A stretch of 64,000 nt of DNA, taken from assembly GCA_963826145.1 (NCBI GenBank), contig CAWGVW010000001.1:558001-622000 (forward strand), written 5' to 3'. Each line of letters starts with the position of its first letter. Within the stretch, counting starts at the first letter, position 1. Positions 8,404 to 16,443 of this stretch are shown piece after piece. The notes under the pieces are model-generated. The model made no database searches. It was given only the letters and a program-made list of their open reading frames with translations, and was not told the DNA's origin. The translations under genes and the position numbers were made by a program. Source of the stretch: JBGPLJ01 sp963826145. Its GTDB lineage: Bacteria; Pseudomonadota; Gammaproteobacteria; Steroidobacterales; Steroidobacteraceae.

Positions 8404-9360
8404 ATGAGTTCAGCCGTAAAAAGCTCGCTGCACGTCCGGACGCGTGATCCCGCCAAACTGCGTGCACCGGACGATACCGACCCGACCGTCAGCCGGTTCC
8501 TCGACGCCGTATGGATGGAGCGGGGCCTGTCGGCCAACACGCTCGCCGCCTACCGCGCCGACCTGAACGCGCTCGCGCGCTGGCTTGCGGAAAAGCAGAT
8601 TCCGATCGCGCGCACGACGCGCAACGATCTCCTCGCATTCATCGCCTGGCGGGTGGAGAAGGGCGCGCGCCCGCGCTCGACCGCACGTCAGCTATCGAGC
8701 TTCCGTCGCTTCTTCCGCTACCTCGTCCGCGACGCGGGCCTGAAGGAAGATCCGACGACCCAGATCGCGATGCCCAAGATCGGACGCTCGCTCCCGAAGT
8801 CGCTGACCGAGGGCGAGGTCGAATCGCTTCTCAACGCGCCGCTCGTGACCGATCCGCTCGGTCACCGCGATCGCACGATGCTCGAAGTGCTGTACGCGAC
8901 CGGGCTGAGAGTCTCGGAGCTCGTGAACTTGAGGCACAACCAGGTGAATCTCAACCAGGGTGTGCTGCGCATCGTCGGCAAGGGCAATCGCGAGCGGCTC
9001 ATTCCGCTCGGCGAGGAATCCGTACGCTGGCTGCAGCAATTCGTGCAGGGTCCGCGCTCCGAAATTCTGCTCGAGCGTCAGACCGATTTCCTGTTTCCGA
9101 CGCGCCGCGGCGACAAGATGACGCGCCAGGCCTTCTGGCACATCATCAAGCGCTATGCGCGCAAGGCGGGGGTCGGCAAGGATCTTTCGCCGCATACGCT
9201 CCGTCACGCATTCGCGACGCACCTGCTCAATCACGGTGCGGACCTGAGAGTCGTGCAGATGCTGCTCGGTCACTCGGACCTTTCGACCACGCAGATCTAC
9301 ACGCACGTCGCCCGCGAACGCATGAAGGAACTGCATTCGCAGCATCATCCGCGCGGCTGA
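8404..9360 (+). CDS. xerD: Site-specific tyrosine recombinase XerD
   Basis: A 318-residue tyrosine recombinase with the full catalytic set: Arg169, Lys193, His264, Arg267, His290 and nucleophile Tyr299 (in TTQIYTHV). The C-terminal ELHSQHHPRG ending is typical of XerD rather than XerC. With XerC it resolves chromosome dimers at dif during division. The start at 8404 follows a GGAG four bases upstream; an upstream in-frame extension to 8287 is not family-like. dsbC follows on the same strand, the same order as in pseudomonads. Confidence 0.95.
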   Translation: MSSAVKSSLHVRTRDPAKLRAPDDTDPTVSRFLDAVWMERGLSANTLAAYRADLNALARWLAEKQIPIARTTRNDLLAFIAWRVEKGARPRSTARQLSSFRRFFRYLVRDAGLKEDPTTQIAMPKIGRSLPKSLTEGEVESLLNAPLVTDPLGHRDRTMLEVLYATGLRVSELVNLRHNQVNLNQGVLRIVGKGNRERLIPLGEESVRWLQQFVQGPRSEILLERQTDFLFPTRRGDKMTRQAFWHIIKRYARKAGVGKDLSPHTLRHAFATHLLNHGADLRVVQMLLGHSDLSTTQIYTHVARERMKELHSQHHPRG

Positions 9361-9514
9361 CCGGGCCGCCGCCAGGCTGTAGCGCGCCTGCCTGCCATGT
9401 GCCTGCAGGCAATACCCTCTGCTAGACTTCCGCCCGCCCGTGCCCGGCGGCTGCGAACCATCCGCGACTGACCCGGTCGAACGGGCAGCCCGCCGGACCC
9501 TGGAGATTCATGCG

Positions 9515-10285
9515 ATGTTCGCCTCACGCGCCCTGAACCTGATCGTCTCCGTCTGCCTGTTGGCGCTCGCCGGATCGGCCGAATTGGCAATAAGCGCGCC
9601 GGCGGATCCCGAGAACGCCGCGGCCGATCCTCGCATCGAGATCTCGAAGAAGATCCAGGGGAGCGAGCCGAAGGATTTCGCGCCCACCCCGGTGCCTGGC
9701 ATTTACGAGTACACCAAGGGCGCGGATGTTGGCTACGTCTCGGCCGACGGCAAGTATTACTTCGGCGGCGATCTCTACCAGATCGAAGGCCAGAACAATC
9801 TCACCGAAGGGCGCCGCGGGGGCCTCAGGACGAAGCTGCTCGCCGGGCTTGCCGAGAAGGACTTGATCGTGTTCTCGCCGAAGGATCCGAAATACACGAT
9901 CACCGTGTTCACGGATCTCGACTGCGCCTACTGCCGCAAGCTCCACAGCGAGATCGCCGAACTCAACAAGCTCGGCATCAAAGTTCGTTACGCCGCGTTT
10001 CCGCGCACGGGTCCGGGCACCGAGTCCTGGTCGAAGGCGGAAGCCGTGTGGTGCTCGGCGAATCGTCCCGATGCGCTGACGCGCGCGAAACAGGGTCTGC
10101 CCTTCGACGGCAAAGCCTGTCCGGCGAATCCGGTCGCGAGGGAATTCGCGCTCGGCAACGCGCTCGGCGTCAATGGCACACCCGGCATCGTGACCTCGAG
10201 CGGCCGCTTCATAGGGGGGTATGAGCCGCCGAAGCAGCTCCTCGAAGACATCAAGGCCGCGGACACCGCATTCGCGGCCCGCTAG
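9515..10285 (+). CDS. dsbC: Thiol:disulfide interchange protein DsbC
   Basis: A 256-residue periplasmic disulfide isomerase. It has an N-terminal signal peptide (hydrophobic core residues 7-20), an N-terminal dimerisation domain, and a thioredoxin-like domain with the active site CAYC (Cys137/Cys140) and a cis-Pro in NGTPGIV. Further cysteines at WCSANRP and GKACPAN match the second conserved pair of DsbC. The ATG at 9515 is preferred over an upstream in-frame start because it begins a proper signal sequence. It lies directly downstream of xerD and is convergent with the ferredoxin gene. Confidence 0.93.
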   Translation: MFASRALNLIVSVCLLALAGSAELAISAPADPENAAADPRIEISKKIQGSEPKDFAPTPVPGIYEYTKGADVGYVSADGKYYFGGDLYQIEGQNNLTEGRRGGLRTKLLAGLAEKDLIVFSPKDPKYTITVFTDLDCAYCRKLHSEIAELNKLGIKVRYAAFPRTGPGTESWSKAEAVWCSANRPDALTRAKQGLPFDGKACPANPVAREFALGNALGVNGTPGIVTSSGRFIGGYEPPKQLLEDIKAADTAFAAR

Positions 10286-10306
10286 CCTTCGTTCGACGGG
10301 TTGCGG

Positions 10307-10630
10307 TCAGCGCTCGAGGAGCGCCAGCTTTCCAGGCTTGCCTTCCCATTCCTTGGCATCCGCCGGCGCCTCACCCATCTCGGTGATCACGGGCCATTGG
10401 CGGGCGAGTTCCGCGTTCAACTCCTTGAATTGCTCCTGCCCCGCGGGGATCTCCTCCTCGGAGTAGATCGCCTCGACCGGGCATTCCGGCTCGCAGAGGG
10501 TGCAGTCGATGCACTCGTCCGGGTCGATGACCAGGAAGTTCGGGCCTTCGTGGAAGCAGTCGACGGGGCAGACCTCGACGCAGTCCATGTACTTGCACTT
10601 GATACAGTTTTCGGTGACGACGAAGGTCAT
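10307..10630 (-). CDS. fdxA: 7Fe ferredoxin FdxA ([3Fe-4S][4Fe-4S])
   Basis: A 107-residue ferredoxin. Cysteines 9, 12, 17, 21, 25 and 40, 43, 46, 50 follow the Azotobacter FdI pattern: one [3Fe-4S] and one [4Fe-4S] cluster, followed by a C-terminal helical extension. It is a cytoplasmic low-potential electron carrier. It is transcribed toward dsbC. The 95 bases upstream separate it from the Nudix gene on the same strand, so it may have its own promoter. Confidence 0.95.
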   Translation of the reverse strand: MTFVVTENCIKCKYMDCVEVCPVDCFHEGPNFLVIDPDECIDCTLCEPECPVEAIYSEEEIPAGQEQFKELNAELARQWPVITEMGEAPADAKEWEGKPGKLALLER

Positions 10631-10725
10631 GATTCCACTCTGGTGACGTCCGCAAAGGCTCGCTGGATACTCGGTCGATACTGGGGGGCCGATATTCTGC
10701 CACAGGCCCAGCGGTCTTAAGCGGG

Positions 10726-11286
10726 TCAGCTGCCGGGGTCCCTGGCGGGGGCGGGCCGGCGGTCAATCTCGGTGAAATGCAGGCCTTCGAGGCCCGCGGC
10801 CCGGTCACTGAAATAGCGGCGGAGCGCAAAATCGACGCTGGCGAAGGCGATCTGGGGCCAGGGGATTTCCGCTTCCTCGACCAGCTTCACTTCGAGGCTC
10901 TCTTCCCCGACCCCGAAGACCGGCTCGGCGAGCTGTGCCCGGAAGCTGATGTGGACCTGTTCCGCGTAGAGCACATTGACGACCGCGAGGAGCGAGCCTA
11001 TTTCGACGCGCGCGAGTGCCTCCTCGAGCGATTCGCGCTCGGCGCCGGCATGCAGCGTCTCGCCGTTCTCCAGAAAGCCTGCGGGAATGGTCCAGTAGCC
11101 GCGGCGCGGTTCGATCGCGCGCTTGCAGAGGAGAATTCGTCCCTGCCATTCGGGCACGCAGCCGACGACGATCTTGGGATTGCGGTAGTGGATGGTCCCG
11201 CAAGCGGTGCAGACCGACCGGGGCCGGTTGTCGCCGTCCGGAACCCGTAGCGTGACCGGCTGTCCGCAGTGGCTGCAGAAATTCAC
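10726..11286 (-). CDS. Nudix hydrolase with N-terminal zinc ribbon
   Basis: About 186 residues from a GTG start at 11286. That start places the zinc ribbon CSHC...CTAC (Cys4, Cys7, Cys26, Cys29) at the N-terminus. The Nudix box reads GFLENGETLHAGAERESLEE, fitting G-x5-E-x7-R-E-x2-E-E, with the following Gly replaced. This arrangement belongs to a common family of putative nucleoside-diphosphate-linked pyrophosphohydrolases related to NudC/ADP-ribose types. The substrate is unknown. A longer ATG-initiated frame would run back through the tRNA-Leu gene and is rejected. Confidence 0.87.
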   Translation of the reverse strand: MNFCSHCGQPVTLRVPDGDNRPRSVCTACGTIHYRNPKIVVGCVPEWQGRILLCKRAIEPRRGYWTIPAGFLENGETLHAGAERESLEEALARVEIGSLLAVVNVLYAEQVHISFRAQLAEPVFGVGEESLEVKLVEEAEIPWPQIAFASVDFALRRYFSDRAAGLEGLHFTEIDRRPAPARDPGS

Positions 11287-11324
11287 TCGTCGTCCGTCCT
11301 GAAAGCAGAGGCAGGGAAATGAGA

Positions 11325-11411
11325 TGGTGCCCGTGGCCCGAATCGAACGGGCACGTCCTTGCGGACGGCAGATTTTGAGTCTGCTGCGTCTACCAATTCC
11401 GCCACACGGGC
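11325..11411 (-). tRNA. tRNA-Leu (anticodon CAA)
   Basis: On the minus strand the gene runs from GCCCGTG at 11411 to an encoded CCA at 11325 (87 nt). The 5' and 3' acceptor strands GCCCGTG/CACGGGC pair fully. The anticodon arm is GCAGA-CTCAAAA-TCTGC, giving anticodon CAA (codon UUG). There is a long class II variable arm and a TTCGATT T-loop. It lies between the Nudix gene and the divergent ECF sigma gene. Confidence 0.95.
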
Positions 11412-11484
11412 CCACCGGAAAGCGGAGTTCAGTATAGCCTTTGCTTGCGACCCTCTGGGACGGGTCCGCATCCATACCCGACAC

Positions 11485-12084
11485 ATGCTACGGCTCACGC
11501 AAATCGACCCGGATCCGGCGCTCATCGAGCGCGCCCAGGCGGGCGAGCGCCAGGCGCTCGCCGAGATCTATCGACTGTACGCACCGGCCGCGCGCAATGT
11601 CGTGCACCGCCTGATCAACCGTCACGGCCTCGCCGAGGACCTGCATCAGGACACTTTCGTCGAGGTTCTACAGCGGCTCGGGGAACTCAGGGACTACCGC
11701 GCCATCGGCGCGTGGATTCGCACGATCGCGGTAAGCAAGTGCCTCATGTACCTGCGCTCACCGTGGCATCGAAGCGCCGTATGGCTCGACCAGGTGGCCG
11801 GCGGCTGGAGCGTGCCGGAGCAGATGGCAACGTCGGACGACTATGCCGATGCCGCTGCCGGACGCAAGCTCGATCGCGCGATGCGGCGCTTGCCGGCGAC
11901 GGCGCGGGCGGTCGTCTGGTTACACGATGTCGAGGAAATGACGCACGAGGAGATCGGACGCCTCTTCGGCCACACAGCCAGCTTTTCGAAGTCGCAGCTG
12001 GTCCGTGCCCATCGCCGCCTGCGTCAACTCCTCGAACGGGATTCGGAGAAACTGTCATGCACCCAGATCTCGCAGAGCTTTTAG
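11485..12084 (+). CDS. RNA polymerase sigma factor, ECF subfamily
   Basis: A 199-residue ECF sigma factor. Region 2 contains AEIYRLYAPAARNVVHRL and DLHQDTFVEVLQRL; region 4 contains LPATARAVVWLHDVEEMTHE followed by a helix-turn-helix. It directs RNA polymerase to a small regulon and is normally held inactive by the anti-sigma factor. The ATG at 11485 is used because earlier in-frame starts lie inside the tRNA-Leu gene on the other strand. The 3' end overlaps the anti-sigma start by 28 bases, giving a coupled sigma / anti-sigma / PDZ operon. The ECF subgroup is not recognised. Confidence 0.9.
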   Translation: MLRLTQIDPDPALIERAQAGERQALAEIYRLYAPAARNVVHRLINRHGLAEDLHQDTFVEVLQRLGELRDYRAIGAWIRTIAVSKCLMYLRSPWHRSAVWLDQVAGGWSVPEQMATSDDYADAAAGRKLDRAMRRLPATARAVVWLHDVEEMTHEEIGRLFGHTASFSKSQLVRAHRRLRQLLERDSEKLSCTQISQSF

Positions 12085-12695
12085 ACCTGCGCGACGAGCC
12101 TGAGGCTCCCGGCGCGATCGCTGATCATGTCGCGGGCTGCGCATTCTGCCGCGCTGAATTCGAACGCCTGCAGCACTTGCGAACGGCCATGCGGGCGACG
12201 CCGGACGTCGTTGGCCGCGACGCATGGCCTGAAGTGATCGCGAGGCTCGAGCATCGTCCAGCATCGCTCCCTCTGCCGCGCCCGACTTGGCGCATCGCTG
12301 GCACTCTCGCGGCGGTGATGGCGATTGCGATCGGTCTGGCACTCTTCGACGGCTCGACCGTGCAGGTCGATGACGTCAGGGCTCCGACGCCGATGCCGCA
12401 GGCCGGCGCGACGGATCCCGGTGGCGATTCCATTGCGGCCCTGATGCAGGAGTCGAGGCGGCTTGAATCGCTGCTCGCCGCGATGCCCGAGGAGCCGCGC
12501 GTCGCCCGCGCAGCGACGGTGCTGACGACTGCAGGCCTCGAAGATCGCATCGAGTGGGTCGATCTCGCGATCGGCGCGAACGCGGCATCGAGCACCGACG
12601 CGGCGACAGTCGCGCCGCTCTGGCGACAGCGGGTCGATCTCATGAATTCCCTGGTGGCCGTGCGTTATGCAGAGGCCCGGACTACTAGTTATTGA
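12057..12695 (+). CDS. Zinc-finger anti-sigma factor, single-pass membrane
   Basis: A 212-residue protein. The N-terminal HVAGCAFC (H-x3-C-x2-C) is the zf-HC2 anti-sigma motif; one transmembrane segment (IAGTLAAVMAIAIGLALF, about residues 80-98) is followed by a periplasmic C-terminal region with no recognised domain. It should bind the ECF sigma encoded by the overlapping upstream gene and release it on an envelope signal. The stop lies 14 bases before the PDZ gene, so the three genes look co-transcribed. Confidence 0.85.
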   Translation: MHPDLAELLDLRDEPEAPGAIADHVAGCAFCRAEFERLQHLRTAMRATPDVVGRDAWPEVIARLEHRPASLPLPRPTWRIAGTLAAVMAIAIGLALFDGSTVQVDDVRAPTPMPQAGATDPGGDSIAALMQESRRLESLLAAMPEEPRVARAATVLTTAGLEDRIEWVDLAIGANAASSTDAATVAPLWRQRVDLMNSLVAVRYAEARTTSY

Positions 12696-12709
12696 GAGGT
12701 GTGCAAGCC

Positions 12710-13814
12710 ATGAAGATTCTCAGCAATCGGACGCGTGCGGCACTCAGCGTGCTGGCCGCGCTTGTCGCAACGACCGGTCTCGCCGGCGCGGCATTCGCGA
12801 CGGATGAGAGCGACGTGAAGAACCAGGAACTCGAGCGCAAGCTCGAAGAAGCGCGTGAGCGGCTCGAAGATGCGGCGCGCGAAGTGGCCGATCTGTCGCA
12901 GCAGGTCTCGGGCTCGGCCATGCACGACGTGCTGCTCGGCGAGATGTTCCCGGGCCGGCGCGCGATCCTCGGCATCAATATCGGTTCACACGGCGAAGTG
13001 AAAGTGGACGGCGTCTACATCACTGGCGTAACGCCTGGCGGTCCGGCCGACAGGGCAGGGATCCGCTCAGGCGACGTGATCATCGCGCTCGACGGCAAGA
13101 AGCTCCTTACCGGCGTCGACGGCAATCCGAATGCGGAGCTGCTCCGCCGCATGCGCGAGGTCGCGCCCGGCGACAAAGTGAAGATCCAGTACCTGCGCGA
13201 CGGCAAACCGGTGACGGCGGATGTCACGACGCGGGCGCCGGACAGCCACGTGTTCGGCACCAGTACCAGTGGCGCAATGATCGCGGTCGCCGCCGGTGCC
13301 GCCGATGCCGCCGACGCCTGGCATGCCGCCGGTGCCCCCGGTTCCGCCGATGTTCGACGTCATGATCGATCCGGGTTTCGGTGAGATGGAACTCGTGACA
13401 CTCACGCCGAAGCTCGGCTCCTACTTCGGCACGGACAAAGGTGCGCTCGTCGTGCGTGCGCCGACCGCGGACCTGAAACTCGAGGAAGGCGACGTCATCA
13501 CCGCGATCGACGGGCGTCAGCCGCAATCGGGCGCACATGCACTGCGTATCCTGCGGTCGTATCAGCCGGGCGAGAAAGTGAAGCTCGCGATTCTGCGAGC
13601 ACGCAAGTCGCAGACACTCGAGGTGACGATGCCGGAGCGCCCGGCGCCCGGATCTCGCAGGTACTTCATTGGCGCGCCGTTCGAAGCGGCGCCGGCTGCG
13701 CCCGCGGCACCGCCTGCGCCCGCGGCACCGGCGGCGCCCGCGACATCGGCGGCGCCCGCGGCATCGGCGGCGCCGGCTACTTCACCAGCGCCGCCTCCGC
13801 GCGATCGCCCATAG
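12710..13814 (+). CDS. Secreted double-PDZ protein, frameshifted
   Basis: The first frame (12710-13384) encodes a signal peptide (1-30), a charged coiled coil (about 33-70) and a PDZ domain with GVTPGGPADRAGIRSGDVII. A second frame continues with a Pro-rich linker (PPMPPTPGMPPVPPVPP), another PDZ-like domain (KLEEGDVITAIDGRQPQSG) and an Ala/Pro-rich tail. Removing one base between about 13265 and 13300 gives one 367-residue protein, so this is a single gene with one indel. PDZ domains bind exposed C-termini; next to a sigma/anti-sigma pair this could be an envelope sensor or a regulated protease adaptor (inference). No protease domain is present. Confidence 0.75.
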
Positions 13815-13860
13815 TTCGCCCGTGGTTCGCCGATAGTTCGGGGGTAAACTCGCGCCGGCC

Positions 13861-14886
13861 ATGCGCCGCGCCGACTTTCACTACGACCTGCCCGCCGAGC
13901 TCATTGCCCAGGAGCCGCCCGTCGAGCGCGGCTCGAGCCGATTGCTCGTCGTCGATGACGGCTTGCGCGATCGCCGCTTCGGCGACCTGATCGAGTACCT
14001 CAACGCGGGTGATCTCGTCGTCTTCAACGATACGCGAGTCATTCCGGCCCGAGTGTTCGCTCGCAAGCAGACCGGTGGCCGCGTGGAACTGCTCCTCGAG
14101 CGACTACTCGGCGGCCGGCGTGCACTCGTGCAGGCTCGCGCCAGTAAGGGACTCAACGCCGGCGCCGAGCTCACGCTCGATGACGGCCGTGCGCTGCAGG
14201 TCATCGAGCGTCGCGAGACATTCTTCGAAGTGGAATTTCCGGACGACGCGCTCGCCTACCTCGAGTCAGCCGGCCAGGTGCCGCTGCCGCCCTACATCGA
14301 GCGCGCGCCCACAAGCGCGGATCGCGAACGCTATCAGACGATCTTTGCGCGCAGCCCCGGTGCCGTAGCGGCGCCGACGGCCGGCCTGCATTTTGATCGG
14401 CCGCTGCTCGATCGCCTGGCAGGCGAGGGTGTGAATTTGGGCTGGCTCACCCTGCACGTGGGCGCGGGCACTTTCCAGCCGGTGCGAGTGGATGATCTCA
14501 AGACGCATCGCATGCATCCCGAGCGTGTGACCGTCAGCGAGGACCTTTGTACGCAGATCGCCGCGACGCGCTCGCGGGGCGGCCGGGTCGCTGCGATCGG
14601 TACGACCGTCGTGCGCGCCCTCGAATCCGCCGCTGCGGGCGGTGCGCTCATTCCGTTCGACGGCGACACGCGCCTTTTCATCACGCCGGGCTACGAATTC
14701 CGCGTCGTGGATGCGTTGCTCACCAATTTTCACCTGCCCGAATCGACGCTGCTGATGCTCGTTGCGGCCTTCGGCGGTTACGATGCGGTCATGGCCGCCT
14801 ACCGTCATGCCGTCACCGCCCGCTATCGCTTTTTCAGCTACGGCGATGCGATGCTGCTGCCGCGGCACGCGCCGGTCGGGCGATGA
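13861..14886 (+). CDS. queA: S-adenosylmethionine:tRNA ribosyltransferase-isomerase QueA
   Basis: A 341-residue enzyme of family length. It adds the epoxycyclopentanediol moiety from SAM to preQ1 in tRNA, the penultimate step of queuosine synthesis. Recognisable segments are RRADFHYDLPAELIAQEP at the N-terminus, VVFNDTRVIPAR, and PTAGLHFDRPLL. Its last four bases overlap the tgt start (ATGA), and queA-tgt-yajC-secD-secF is the standard gammaproteobacterial order. Confidence 0.97.
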   Translation: MRRADFHYDLPAELIAQEPPVERGSSRLLVVDDGLRDRRFGDLIEYLNAGDLVVFNDTRVIPARVFARKQTGGRVELLLERLLGGRRALVQARASKGLNAGAELTLDDGRALQVIERRETFFEVEFPDDALAYLESAGQVPLPPYIERAPTSADRERYQTIFARSPGAVAAPTAGLHFDRPLLDRLAGEGVNLGWLTLHVGAGTFQPVRVDDLKTHRMHPERVTVSEDLCTQIAATRSRGGRVAAIGTTVVRALESAAAGGALIPFDGDTRLFITPGYEFRVVDALLTNFHLPESTLLMLVAAFGGYDAVMAAYRHAVTARYRFFSYGDAMLLPRHAPVGR

Positions 14887-16016
14887 AATTCGAGTTGCTG
14901 AAAACTTGCGGGCGCGCGCGTCGGGGGCGGCTCACGTTTGCCCGAGGGCGTGTCGAAACGCCCGCCTTCATGCCGGTCGGCACGTACGGCACGGTCAAGG
15001 CCATGACCGCCGAAGAACTGCAGGCAGCGGGTGCCGAGATCATTCTCGGCAATACGTTTCATCTCATGCTGCGGCCGGGCACCGAAATCGTGAAGCTGCA
15101 CGGCGATCTGCATGATTTTATGCACTGGCAGGGCCCGATCCTCACGGATTCGGGGGGCTTTCAGGTGTATAGCCTGCGCGACCTGCGCAAGCTCGGCGAG
15201 GAGGGCGTGCGCTTTCGCTCGCCGGTCGATGGCGCGGAGGTCTTCCTGACGCCAGAGCTTTCGATGCAGGTCCAGCGTGACCTCGGCGCCGACATCGCAA
15301 TGATCTTCGACGAATGCACGCCGTATCCGGTGTCGCTCGAGGCTGCGCGCGAATCCATGCGGCTCTCGCTCGGCTGGGCGCGGCGCAGCCACGATGCGTA
15401 CTACGAGGGCTCACCGCCCGGCACGCTTTTCGGCATCATCCAGGGCGGGATGTATCCGGAGCTGCGTTCGGAATCGCTCGCGGGCTTGTGCGACATCGGC
15501 TTCGACGGTTACGCCATCGGTGGGCTCGCAGTCGGCGAAAGCGAGGCGGAACGGCTCGCCATGCTTGATTCCCTGGAACCGCAGATTCCGGCGGACCGGC
15601 CGCGCTACCTCATGGGAGTCGGTCGGCCGGAGGACATCGTCGAGGCGGTGCTTCGAGGCGTCGACCTTTTCGACTGCGTGATGCCCACCCGTCACGCGCG
15701 TAATGGCCATCTCTTCACGAGTTTCGGCGTCATCAATATCCGCAACAGCGCCCACCAGCGCGACACCGGGCCCGTCGATCCGGCTTGCCACTGCTATACC
15801 TGCCGGTACTACAGCCGCGCGTATCTGCGCCACCTCGACCGCTGCAACGAAATTCTCGGTGCGCGGCTCAATACATTGCACAACCTGCACTTCTACCTGA
15901 GCCTTATGTCAGAACTCAGGGCCGCGATCCTGGCGGGCGAGCTTGAGGCATACGTGCAGCGCTTTCACGCCGCCCGGGCATCATCGGACGAGCCTTCCGA
16001 CGGCGCTGTGGCATAA
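14883..16016 (+). CDS. tgt: tRNA-guanine transglycosylase
   Basis: A 377-residue TGT that exchanges guanine-34 for preQ1 in GUN-anticodon tRNAs. TDSGGFQVYSL carries the catalytic/binding Asp, DCVMPTRHARNG the second Asp, and the zinc site is the C-terminal CHCYTCRYYSRAYLRHLDRC. The start overlaps the queA stop. Length and motifs are complete. Confidence 0.98.
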   Translation: MKFELLKTCGRARRGRLTFARGRVETPAFMPVGTYGTVKAMTAEELQAAGAEIILGNTFHLMLRPGTEIVKLHGDLHDFMHWQGPILTDSGGFQVYSLRDLRKLGEEGVRFRSPVDGAEVFLTPELSMQVQRDLGADIAMIFDECTPYPVSLEAARESMRLSLGWARRSHDAYYEGSPPGTLFGIIQGGMYPELRSESLAGLCDIGFDGYAIGGLAVGESEAERLAMLDSLEPQIPADRPRYLMGVGRPEDIVEAVLRGVDLFDCVMPTRHARNGHLFTSFGVINIRNSAHQRDTGPVDPACHCYTCRYYSRAYLRHLDRCNEILGARLNTLHNLHFYLSLMSELRAAILAGELEAYVQRFHAARASSDEPSDGAVA

Positions 16017-16104
16017 TGCGCCGCCATTTTTACGGGTCCCCGGCCTTCCGAGAACAATCGGGACTCCCCTGATCTGACGCACTTGAACAGAAGGGTCTGA
16101 AGCA

Positions 16105-16437
16105 ATGGATTTCTTTATCGAAACTGCGCACGCGCAGGCGGCGGGCGGCGGCGCATCGGGCGGCGGTCTGCAGATGATCGTCTTCATGGGCCTCTTTTTC
16201 GTGGTCTTCTATTTCCTGCTGATCCGCCCGCAGAACAAGCGTGCCAAGGAGCACAAGGCAATGCTGGCCGCGCTCGCGGTCGGCAATGAAGTCGTCACGA
16301 CTGGCGGCATCCTCGGCAAGGTCACCGAGGTCAGCGAGAATTTCGTCTCGATCGAAATCGCGAGCGGCGTGGTTATCAAGGTGCAGAGGACGCAGGTGGC
16401 GGGCCTGATGCCGGGCGGCACGATCAAGAGTGCCTGA
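16105..16437 (+). CDS. yajC: Preprotein translocase subunit YajC
   Basis: A 110-residue single-pass inner-membrane protein. The N-terminal segment is followed by a Gly-rich stretch, a transmembrane helix (MIVFMGLFFVVFYFLLIRPQ) and a conserved cytoplasmic part (VVTTGGILGKVTEV). It is an accessory subunit of SecDF. It lies six bases upstream of secD and 88 bases after tgt. Confidence 0.97.
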   Translation: MDFFIETAHAQAAGGGASGGGLQMIVFMGLFFVVFYFLLIRPQNKRAKEHKAMLAALAVGNEVVTTGGILGKVTEVSENFVSIEIASGVVIKVQRTQVAGLMPGGTIKSA

Positions 16438-16443
16438 CGGCTC

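Noticed and set aside
11359..11484. Upstream in-frame extension of the ECF sigma gene
   Set aside because: It lies inside the tRNA-Leu gene on the other strand and adds no conserved sigma region.
13681..13800. GCGCCCGCGGCA-type repeats at the end of the PDZ gene
   Set aside because: They encode the Ala/Pro-rich tail of the protein and are coding low complexity, not an independent element.
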